NCBI GenBank assembly: GCA_017455385.1
Contig: JAFTBD010000152.1
Span: forward strand, 1-12,932
DNA length: 12,932 bases
From: Clostridia bacterium
Lineage (GTDB): Bacteria; Bacillota; Clostridia; Christensenellales; CAG-1252
Direction of reading: 5' to 3'
Shown in pieces: positions 6,792 to 12,451 of this stretch (the stretch's first letter is position 1; every line of letters starts with the position of its first letter). The notes beneath the pieces are model-generated. The model was given only the letters and a program-made list of their open reading frames with translations. It was not told where the DNA came from and ran no database searches. Both the position numbers and the translations under genes were made by a program.

Positions 6792-7346
6792 CTACTTCAA
6801 TTCTTCCTCGATCATGCGAGCGACCTGACGCGCGGCGCGCTCGGCGCCCACCTCGGTGAGGTGGATCTTGTCGTCGCAGATATTCCCCTCGATGTCCTCG
6901 GCAATGAGGGCATTGAGATCGTTGATCTTGGCGCCCATCGCTTCGAGCTTCGGCACGACGAGCGCGTTGAATCGAGCGATGTCCGCATTGTCATTGTGTG
7001 GATATTCGGGATGCACGGGCGTCGTGGTGGCGAAGATCACTTTCGGTGTGATGCGCTTGAGTGCCGCCGCGATGCGCAGGACGTTCTCCGCGTATTCCTC
7101 ATCGAGGGAGAAGAGCCTGCCGTCGCCGACGATATCCGCCACGTCCCACAGTCCGCAGTTGAAATGGATGACGTCTGCGTCTTTCAGCTCGTCCTTGAGG
7201 TCGAAGAGCATCCGCATCAGGTTCTTCGCGAACTTGCAATTCTCCTGCGGCTGAAACACCGTCGCCTTTCCTTTCAGGAGCTCGGGCACGATGCGCCCGT
7301 ATCCGAATAAACGAATGGAATCGCCCAAAAGCGCTGCTTTCTTCAT
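6792..7346 (-). CDS. SGNH/GDSL-family hydrolase (esterase-like)
   Basis: A 184-residue cytoplasmic protein. Block I is GDSIR, with catalytic S10. The block around residues 61-68 is HFNCGLWD, containing the Asn/Gly of the oxyanion region. Block V is DDKIHLTEVG, with D159-x2-H162 completing the triad. Members cleave ester bonds in acylated sugars, lipids or other metabolites; the substrate cannot be read from the sequence. The start at 7346 is preferred because AGGAGG (7355-7360) lies 8 bases upstream; the ATG at 7352 would be only 2 bases from it. There is no signal peptide. It is the first gene of a probable two-gene unit with the iron-sulfur flavoprotein, although no functional link between the two is obvious. 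Confidence 0.9.
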   Translation of the reverse strand: MKKAALLGDSIRLFGYGRIVPELLKGKATVFQPQENCKFAKNLMRMLFDLKDELKDADVIHFNCGLWDVADIVGDGRLFSLDEEYAENVLRIAAALKRITPKVIFATTTPVHPEYPHNDNADIARFNALVVPKLEAMGAKINDLNALIAEDIEGNICDDKIHLTEVGAERAARQVARMIEEELK

Positions 7347-7379
7347 CCTCATATCCTCCTCGCGGTCCCCCGCAGCACA

Positions 7380-7410
7380 ATTATACCGCACCGCGCGAGC
7401 GTTTGTATAT
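7380..7410 (-). promoter_or_regulatory. Promoter of the SGNH hydrolase unit
   Basis: A perfect TATAAT (7380-7385, - strand) lies about 35 bases ahead of the start codon. The -35 region is poor (TACAAA-like), so an activator may be needed. A perfect 13-base palindrome AGCGTG-T-CACGCT (7425-7437) lies just upstream, where an activator or repressor could bind (inference). Confidence 0.5.
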
Positions 7411-7494
7411 CCTTTTCTCGCTTCAGCGTGTCACGCTTTCTCCGCGCGCCGCCGCTCGGCTCCCGATTCGGATCCCTTTCAAGCAGAATAAAAC

Positions 7495-7528
7495 AAAAAA
7501 AACGGTTCGTGCCGTGCACACAAACCGT
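7495..7528 (-). terminator. Terminator of the MBL/polymerase-palm fusion gene
   Basis: On the - strand ACGGTTTGTG (7519-7528) pairs with CACGAACCGT (7502-7511), ten pairs including one G-U, with a 7-base loop, followed by eight T. It ends the transcript about 65 bases after the stop at 7591. Confidence 0.85.
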
Positions 7529-7590
7529 CTTCGATTTTGGTGAAAGAGACGCGACCTGTTTCGATACGGAATTATTATTGGAAAGTGATC

Positions 7591-9804
7591 TTATTCTCCA
7601 TCGAGAAGGCGCAAATAAGCGAGCTTGTAGTATATCACCGCATAACACATGTGATGTGCTCGGTTTTTCTCAGTCACTTTGACGATGGGATCGGTGCACA
7701 TTGTAAGGGCGTGCAGATCAAGCGGCTTTTTTTTGCGGATCTCTTCAATGGTGAACCAAGGGGGCAAAAACTGCTTATCTTGCATTGCGAGATAAACGGC
7801 TTTATCCGAAAACGCGCCGTAGTTGGGTTTCCCTTTTTGCTGTTCTTCCTTTTTGATCTCGTCAAGCGCGGATTGCTTCATCACGTTCACCGAGCAAGCG
7901 CTCACGACGAGGTTTTCTCCGTATGTGTCAAGAAGGTGCTTTAAGAAGGTGGCGCATCCGTTCTCTTCGACGTCGATGTCAATGTTCGGAACTCGGTTCT
8001 CCGTTTGGAATTCAATGCCACATCGCATCGGATCGAATTCGGTGATGCCCAAAAGATACGCGATGTAAAAAGAAGGATAAAAGGTGCCGCGAGCGCTGAA
8101 AAGGATGTCGCGCTCCTTCAGCCACTTTGTTTCTTTCGCCAAGAACAAAAACAGGTCGGCGGAGTCGGTTTTTTCGATAACCGCGAGCTCTTCTTCAAGC
8201 CTCTTTTTCATTTCAAAGGACGGAGCGCCCTTTGGTAGTTGTTTTTCGATAAGCGCACGTAACACACAATCGGCGTTTTCAACGTGGAACACGTTGAGTT
8301 GTTCCAACTTTAGAAAGTAACTTGCGTTCTTGATATTCGTACGCCTATCGCCCGCCCAAACGGGGACGGACTTGACGTATCCCCATATCTTTTGGAAGAG
8401 ATAGCCGAAACACGCGCCCAGCCCCTGCTTTTCGGCGGTGGAAAGTTCGGCTGTAAAGACGTCTTTATAATACTTCACGAAGGTATAGATGGGCGGGACC
8501 TGAAGAACGTCGTTGCAAAAACGGATCTTATCGTAAAGGTCAAGGTCTTCCAAGCTCTTGAGGAAGGTCTCGAAATAGGGCGAGCCTTCAACAAAGGCGC
8601 GCTTGCCCTTATAGGTGCGCAAGAAATCATCGGTATCAAATACTAACATTTCCGTTTTCTCCTTTTTGGGTTTTTCCGTATGGACGTAACGGATCTCTTT
8701 CGGGTTCGTGCGTTCGATGAGCGCCTCTATCGCGCCGCCGTCCGCGTGCCCCGACGTATGCAGATCGACCACTTGAACGCCGAGGTCGCGCAACTTTTCG
8801 AAAAACGCTTCGTTCTCCTGCTTGTAGCCCGACCACATGGAATATATCACAACCGCGTCCGAAAGGTCGCGAAGTTCGGCGAGTTTTTGGAGATAGTCCT
8901 CCATATTCATCGAAATCATCATGCAAAATCTATCGAGTTTTGAGATGGCCTCTCGTCCAATCACCTTTTCGCCGTACTTCTTTTTCTCAAGGGCGTGCAC
9001 GTCCGGGCTCTGCTTGCGTGGGAAGTATTCGTAAACATCGGCAAAGGTCTTCGGGTTGGGCGCAGTATCATAGTGGCGCAACGTTTGCACGTGGATGGGC
9101 GTCATCAAAAAGGGAGTAGCCGTCTTTTTGCAAGCGCGGTAAAAACTCACCGCTCGATCCAAATTGCTTGCACTCTGGATGAGAAAGATTTCCTTGTGCT
9201 CCTTCATGATCGCCACGGCTTTTTCTTCCAACTCGCCCTCCGTCATATTTCGCGGAGAATCTATGGTCTTCTCGCAGATCAAGGTATCGACCTTCGCGGG
9301 AAGTCTGCCGAGAAGCTTAGAAAAGGACTTTCTGCCGTTTCGACGGAAGTCACCTGTATAAAGAAGGGTCTTTTCGCCATCCGTGACCTCTATCATATAG
9401 CTGTCAAACGCGGAATGATCGCAAAGGTGCGGAGTGAAGGTGATCTCGCCGACAGAGAACGGCTCTTCGCTGCGCATAAACGACACTTTTCGGGCATTCT
9501 CCTCGCAGATAACACCTCTGTCTTGCAAGAAGGCAAAGGCCACCTTTCCCATATAGATCGCCTCGGTGGCAAGCGGGGCGCGAAGGAGCCCGCTGTGATC
9601 CTCGTGAAAGTGCGAAATGATGATTGCCGAATACGGTTCCTTGCGAATGTATTCCTCTGTTATCGCCGTGGATTCGGTAGGGGAGATCGGCGTTCCGCAC
9701 TCCAATAGGACCTTTGTCCCTGCCTTTTCTATCTCGATTAAGTTTTCCCCGATTTTGTCCTCACCACGCAAAATGTTGTAGTTCAAGCCTTTATTTTGGG
9801 TCAT
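7591..9804 (-). CDS. RNase J-like MBL/beta-CASP nuclease fused to a degenerate DNA polymerase III alpha palm
   Basis: A 737-residue protein. Residues ~1-390 form a metallo-beta-lactamase plus beta-CASP nuclease: HFHEDH (65-70), CDH (H130), TGDFR (D152), beta-CASP motif A at LICEKT (E178), QSASNLDRA (210-218), motif B HTSGHAD (349-355) and motif C VHTEKP (374-379). This is the metal-ligand set of RNase J/CPSF-73-type nucleases. Residues ~390-510 I cannot assign. Residues ~511-645 align with the region before and into the palm of C-family polymerases: RLEEELAVI (535-543), ARGT (571-574, GRGS in DnaE), AYLLGITEFDP (582-592), PNIDIDV (606-612, PDxDxDF in DnaE), and LLDTYGENLV. After a shortened stretch, NRAHHMCYAVIYYKLAYL (714-731) resembles the DnaE fingers motif NKSHAxxYAxxxYQxxxLK. 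AAGGAG lies 7 bases before the ATG. More AT-rich than its neighbours. RNA or DNA cleavage is likely; polymerisation is doubtful. Confidence 0.88.
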   Translation of the reverse strand: MTQNKGLNYNILRGEDKIGENLIEIEKAGTKVLLECGTPISPTESTAITEEYIRKEPYSAIIISHFHEDHSGLLRAPLATEAIYMGKVAFAFLQDRGVICEENARKVSFMRSEEPFSVGEITFTPHLCDHSAFDSYMIEVTDGEKTLLYTGDFRRNGRKSFSKLLGRLPAKVDTLICEKTIDSPRNMTEGELEEKAVAIMKEHKEIFLIQSASNLDRAVSFYRACKKTATPFLMTPIHVQTLRHYDTAPNPKTFADVYEYFPRKQSPDVHALEKKKYGEKVIGREAISKLDRFCMMISMNMEDYLQKLAELRDLSDAVVIYSMWSGYKQENEAFFEKLRDLGVQVVDLHTSGHADGGAIEALIERTNPKEIRYVHTEKPKKEKTEMLVFDTDDFLRTYKGKRAFVEGSPYFETFLKSLEDLDLYDKIRFCNDVLQVPPIYTFVKYYKDVFTAELSTAEKQGLGACFGYLFQKIWGYVKSVPVWAGDRRTNIKNASYFLKLEQLNVFHVENADCVLRALIEKQLPKGAPSFEMKKRLEEELAVIEKTDSADLFLFLAKETKWLKERDILFSARGTFYPSFYIAYLLGITEFDPMRCGIEFQTENRVPNIDIDVEENGCATFLKHLLDTYGENLVVSACSVNVMKQSALDEIKKEEQQKGKPNYGAFSDKAVYLAMQDKQFLPPWFTIEEIRKKKPLDLHALTMCTDPIVKVTEKNRAHHMCYAVIYYKLAYLRLLDGE

Positions 9805-9818
9805 TTGTTAACTCCTTT

Positions 9819-9833
9819 GGTGTGCCACACACC
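9819..9833 (-). other. Perfect inverted repeat upstream of the MBL-fusion ribosome site
   Basis: GGTGTG-CCA-CACACC lies in the leader directly next to AAAGGAG. In the mRNA it would form a 6-bp hairpin abutting the ribosome binding site; in DNA it could be an operator just downstream of the transcription start. Confidence 0.5.
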
Positions 9834-9859
9834 TCTCTTTTCAACTCGGTTACAATGTA

Positions 9860-9913
9860 TAAATACCATATTGGAGTATCATTTGTCAAGCACAACATTG
9901 ATATTTCATATTG
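9860..9913 (-). promoter_or_regulatory. Promoter of the MBL-fusion gene with repeated flanking motif
   Basis: On the - strand a perfect -35 TTGACA (9884-9889) and a -10 TATTTA (9860-9865) preceded by TGG (extended -10) are separated by 18 bp. CAATATG occurs twice in the same orientation, at 9867-9873 inside the spacer and at 9907-9913 upstream, 40 bp apart, or about four helical turns. This suggests paired sites for a repressor or activator (inference). Confidence 0.6.
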
Positions 9914-9927
9914 AAGAATGAGACAAG

Positions 9928-9959
9928 AAAAAAGGAGATCTTCCAGATCCCCCGCTCCT
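9928..9959 (-). terminator. Terminator of the PD-(D/E)XK-like gene
   Basis: On the - strand AGGAG and ATCT pair with AGAT and CTCCT, interrupted by a GC-rich bulge on one side, and six T follow. It separates this gene from the MBL-fusion promoter, so the two genes are probably transcribed independently. Confidence 0.65.
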
Positions 9960-9971
9960 AAAAAGGTTTTA

Positions 9972-10751
9972 TCATTTTGTTTTTATAGCAGGGAAGACGA
10001 TCCCGAGTTTTTCTGAAATGTCTTCCCATGTGATGCAACCGTAATAGGCGTCTATTATCTTTTGACGAATGTCGGCGAGGATCGGAACGGTTTCCATATC
10101 CAAATCCTCTTCGATCGCTTGCTTTTGCTTTAGGTTGTCGATACCATCGAAGTCTTTAGGCAAAATGTAAAAGGCGATAATCCGTTTTTTCTCTCCCCGT
10201 TTTTCCAAATACTCGATCGTGTTTTGGATATGACGAACCATTTGACTGCGATGCGGAATATATTGCACGCGCTTAGTCGTATGTCCTTCGGTCAATTTCC
10301 CTTCCACAAGCAAAATATGTGTTTCATTTTCAATAAAAAGGTCTGGGTGAGACGCTGTTTCTAAATTTGCCCAGCCGTTATTGCCGGTTATCGCATCGAT
10401 AGCTTCTTCCAAAGGAATTTCCCCTTGGGCGAAATGCAATCGCATGTCACGGGCCTTCACCTTGGAGGTTTCAACTTTTTTTATAAAAAACAGTTTTGCT
10501 TTTTCAATGGAGCAAATGGTGCGAAGAATGTTTTCCAAATGATAACGCGGAGGTTGCAGACTCTTCTCCGACCTGACGATTTTTCCGTTTTTCTTTTCCG
10601 AAAAGAAAATGCCGTTTTCATTATGGAATTCACCGAAGTCGATATCGGTGCAACCGATCAAGGAAAGCAGGCTATTTACTTTTTTATGATTATCAAGCAG
10701 AAACATGCCAAGCGGAGCTACGCGCGTTTCACTACTGTTGTTCTCCCCCAT
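9972..10751 (-). CDS. PD-(D/E)XK nuclease-like protein
   Basis: A 259-residue soluble protein. The centre has the PD-(D/E)XK layout: HPDLFI with D137, then after 12 residues a beta strand ILLVEGKL with E150-G-K152, followed by basic/polar residues in YIPHRSQMVRHI (Q163, H167, R168, Q170) and a helix. The N-terminal ~100 residues (MGENNSSETRVAPLG and FGEFHNENGIFFSEKKNG) are unfamiliar and may recognise a target. The C-terminal third continues the alpha/beta fold (IIAFYIL). This superfamily includes restriction, repair and defence nucleases as well as inactive members; the substrate is unknown. The start at 10751 has GAGGAG about 7 bases upstream. AT-rich compared with the flanking genes and next to a tRNA cluster, consistent with horizontal acquisition. 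It has its own promoter and terminator. Confidence 0.75.
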   Translation of the reverse strand: MGENNSSETRVAPLGMFLLDNHKKVNSLLSLIGCTDIDFGEFHNENGIFFSEKKNGKIVRSEKSLQPPRYHLENILRTICSIEKAKLFFIKKVETSKVKARDMRLHFAQGEIPLEEAIDAITGNNGWANLETASHPDLFIENETHILLVEGKLTEGHTTKRVQYIPHRSQMVRHIQNTIEYLEKRGEKKRIIAFYILPKDFDGIDNLKQKQAIEEDLDMETVPILADIRQKIIDAYYGCITWEDISEKLGIVFPAIKTK

Positions 10752-10777
10752 GGAATTCTCCTCATAAGTTTCTTTTT

Positions 10778-10808
10778 TTATGATATCATAACCGCGCCAA
10801 GCCGTCAA
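10778..10808 (-). promoter_or_regulatory. Promoter of the PD-(D/E)XK-like gene with palindromic -10
   Basis: The -35 is TTGACG (10803-10808) and the -10 TATCAT (10780-10785) on the - strand, with a 17-bp spacer. A perfect 14-base palindrome TTATGATATCATAA (10778-10791) covers the -10 and is a likely repressor site (inference). Confidence 0.7.
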
Positions 10809-10826
10809 TGTAAAGGCTAATGGCAT

Positions 10827-10863
10827 AAAAAAAAGACTCGTCCGCTTTGGAGCGAACGAGTCT
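10827..10863 (-). terminator. Terminator of the three-tRNA operon
   Basis: Thirteen-base arms AGACTCGTCCGCT (10834-10846) and AGCGAACGAGTCT (10851-10863) pair with one G-U and a 4-base loop, followed on the - strand by eight T. It starts 4 bases past the tRNA-Glu CCA end. Its AGACTCG arm recurs in the terminator of the + strand initiator tRNA. Confidence 0.9.
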
Positions 10864-10867
10864 CGCT

Positions 10868-10942
10868 TGGTGACCCCTACGGGATTCGAACCCATGTAAC
10901 CGCCGTGAAAGGGCGATGTCTTAACCGCTTGACCAAGGGGCC
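10868..10942 (-). tRNA. tRNA-Glu (anticodon TTC)
   Basis: A 75-base cloverleaf with encoded CCA. The acceptor arms are GGCCCCT and AGGGGTC, the anticodon loop is CTTTCAC, and the T loop is TTCGAAT. It is the last tRNA of a three-gene - strand operon, with its 3' end facing the AT-rich nuclease pair. Confidence 0.97.
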
Positions 10943-10947
10943 ATATG

Positions 10948-11024
10948 TGGTAGCGGCGGTCAGATTCGAACCAACGACCTGCCGGGTATGAACCGGCCGC
11001 TCTAACCAACTAAGCTACGCCGCC
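10948..11024 (-). tRNA. Elongator tRNA-Met (anticodon CAT)
   Basis: A 77-base cloverleaf with encoded CCA. The acceptor GGCGGCG is fully paired, the loop TTCATAC has anticodon CAT, and the T loop is TTCGAAT. A paired 1-72 position distinguishes it from the initiator. Five bases separate it from each neighbouring tRNA. tRNA-Ile2 also has a CAT gene anticodon but is less likely from the arms. Confidence 0.93.
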
Positions 11025-11029
11025 ACAAA

Positions 11030-11107
<78 letters not shown>

Positions 11108-11122
11108 ACGAAATGCTTATTC

Positions 11123-11151
11123 ATTCTAACAAGCGAATACGCATTTGTCAA
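11123..11151 (-). promoter_or_regulatory. Promoter of the tRNA operon
   Basis: TTGACA (11146-11151) and TAGAAT (11123-11128) on the - strand with a 17-bp spacer, about 15 bases before the initiator tRNA. Confidence 0.9.
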
Positions 11152-11173
11152 TGATTTTTTCACGTTTTATGAT
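11145..11173 (+). promoter_or_regulatory. Possible divergent promoter, antisense to the PARG gene end
   Basis: TTGTCA (11145-11150), 17 bases, then TATGAT (11168-11173) on the + strand. Its -35 uses the same DNA as the -35 of the tRNA promoter on the opposite strand. Downstream there is no gene on this strand, only a GC-rich segment with a small hairpin TCCGCC/GGCGGA and the 3' end of the PARG gene in antisense. Confidence 0.35.
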
Positions 11174-11266
11174 AATATGCGATCCGCCCTCTGCCGGCGG
11201 ACTGTTCGCGGGAGAAAGGGACCCCGTCCCCCCTTCCCTCTCAAAGGACGCCTCGCGGCGCCTCGG

Positions 11267-12097
11267 TCACTCGAAACACTCCTTGAAACGGTAATAATTA
11301 TATCCCGGGGCGACCGTCGGCGGCGTATAGATGGCGAAAACGATCTTCTTGAACAGCTTGCCGAAGCCGCTCTCATATATCGCCTCGCGGTACAGGCGCG
11401 CGACCGTCCTCGCGTCATTGCCGAAAGCGCCGCAACCCCAGGCGCCGAGGACGAGGACGTCATAGCCGAAATGCCAAGCGACGCCGAAGACGTTGACGAT
11501 CTTCCGCATGAAGACCTTTTCGATCGCCGCATCATCGAGAGGCCTCGCTTCGCTCTCGCGATTCGGAGCGGCATAGGTGATCACGCTCGCGTCATAAGGC
11601 TCGCCGCGCAACTTGAGCTCAGGCACGTCGCGGAAGACCTTGACATTGGGCGACACGAGCATATAGTCAGAGCCCTCGGGCGTGCGATTCGCGCGGTTAT
11701 AAAGGTACAGCTCGTCCGCCTCCCGATTCGTCAGCGAGGCGAAGAGGGTGCTGCAACGGCAGAGGGTCTCCTCCTGCGCGAAACTCCCATGCAGATATCC
11801 GCCTCCGGGCCAACGGGCATTTGCGAAATTCAGCACGGCAGCCTTGCAGTCCGACAACGCCTTGAGGGCGCCGAAGGTATCACCGGTATTGACCTCGATC
11901 TCCGCCATCCCTTCGGGCGCGTCCTTGATCGCCGCCAGCGCGGCATCAACGCATTCGCGGGTGAATTCGGGGCGGCAAAGCACCACCTTTTGCAGTTCCT
12001 CGGGCGTTCCCAAGACGACCTCGCGGCCATCCAATGTGTATGATCCCTTTTCCATGATGGCGACGTTCTCCATCGCGACCAGACGATTATTCGGCAT
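11267..12097 (-). CDS. Bacterial-type poly(ADP-ribose) glycohydrolase (TIGR02452/DUF2263 family)
   Basis: A 276-residue macrodomain-fold enzyme that releases ADP-ribose from poly(ADP-ribosyl)ated targets. The PARG signature GGG-x7-QEE is at residues 98-110 (GGGYLHGSFAQEE), with the two Glu as catalytic residues, and the phosphate-binding loop GAWGCGAFGN is at 218-227. The length matches the family. The ATG at 12097 has AAGGAG about 5 bases upstream; a longer in-frame extension to 12286 crosses the promoter and has no ribosome site. It is a single-gene unit, and no ADP-ribosyltransferase or NAD enzyme is visible nearby, so its substrate is open: endogenous ADP-ribosylation, a phage or toxin modification, or free ADP-ribose salvage. 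No clear U-tract terminator follows it. Confidence 0.93.
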   Translation of the reverse strand: MPNNRLVAMENVAIMEKGSYTLDGREVVLGTPEELQKVVLCRPEFTRECVDAALAAIKDAPEGMAEIEVNTGDTFGALKALSDCKAAVLNFANARWPGGGYLHGSFAQEETLCRCSTLFASLTNREADELYLYNRANRTPEGSDYMLVSPNVKVFRDVPELKLRGEPYDASVITYAAPNRESEARPLDDAAIEKVFMRKIVNVFGVAWHFGYDVLVLGAWGCGAFGNDARTVARLYREAIYESGFGKLFKKIVFAIYTPPTVAPGYNYYRFKECFE

Positions 12098-12143
12098 ATT
12101 GTCTCCTTTTTCGGACGAGCGCTCGCCCGCGTTCACACCCTCT

Positions 12144-12172
12144 ATGATACCACATACGATGCAAAAACTCAA
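12144..12172 (-). promoter_or_regulatory. Promoter of the PARG gene
   Basis: The -35 is TTGAGT (12167-12172) and the -10 TATCAT (12144-12149) with a TGG extension, spacer 17 bp, on the - strand, about 47 bases ahead of the start codon. A CG-rich palindromic run (GAGCGCTC, near 12117-12124) lies in the leader. Confidence 0.75.
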
Positions 12173-12295
12173 TATGCGGATAAAGATCACACATCGAGGC
12201 GCGGCGCCACACGAAAAAGCGGCATCACAAGAAAATTCTCTCGACAAAATATTCGCATTATTCCGCAATTTCCACACGTTTTCCACGCCGCCCTA

Positions 12296-12324
12296 TTGAC
12301 AAACGCGCAAAAAGCGCGTATAAT
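12296..12324 (+). promoter_or_regulatory. Promoter of initiator tRNA copy 2
   Basis: A perfect consensus TTGACA (12296-12301) and TATAAT (12319-12324) are separated by 17 bp. The spacer contains the inverted repeat CGCGC-AAAAA-GCGCG. Transcription would start just before the tRNA at 12337. Confidence 0.95.
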
Positions 12325-12336
12325 AACAAATAGCGT

Positions 12337-12414
12337 CGCGGGGTGGAGCAGCTTGGTAGCTCGTCGGGCCCATAACCCGAAGGTCGCGAGGTTCAAATCC
12401 CGCCCCCGCAACCA
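12337..12414 (+). tRNA. Initiator tRNA-fMet (anticodon CAT), copy 2, with C33
   Basis: It has the same initiator frame as copy 1 (C1-A72 mismatch, TCGGG/CCCGA stem, encoded CCA) and is also 78 bases. The T stem GCG-A-GG pairs with CCCGC with one bulged A. The anticodon loop is CCCATAA, so the nearly universal U33 is C. The other differences from copy 1 keep the T stem paired, which argues for a functional gene. Driven by a consensus promoter and ended by a terminator. Confidence 0.93.
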
Positions 12415-12419
12415 CTTAC

Positions 12420-12446
12420 AAGACTCGTCGCAAGGCGAGTCTTTTT
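12420..12446 (+). terminator. Terminator of initiator tRNA copy 2
   Basis: AAGACTCG (12420-12427) pairs with CGAGTCTT (12436-12443), followed by further T. It begins 5 bases after the CCA end. Confidence 0.9.
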
Positions 12447-12451
12447 CTATA

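Noticed and set aside
7392..7590. Direct repeat of the tRNA-Glu 3' end as an attachment site closing an island
   Set aside because: I searched by eye for the T-arm/acceptor sequence of tRNA-Glu on the far side of the AT-rich pair and found no convincing copy.
10752..11009. N-terminal extension of the PD-(D/E)XK-like protein through the tRNA genes
   Set aside because: The extension would be translated from tRNA-Glu, the start of tRNA-Met and a terminator. The ATG at 10751 has a good ribosome site and its own promoter.
11177..12043. 288-codon + strand frame opposite the PARG gene
   Set aside because: Antisense to an intact PARG with a full catalytic signature; the product is low-complexity R/A/E/D without a domain.
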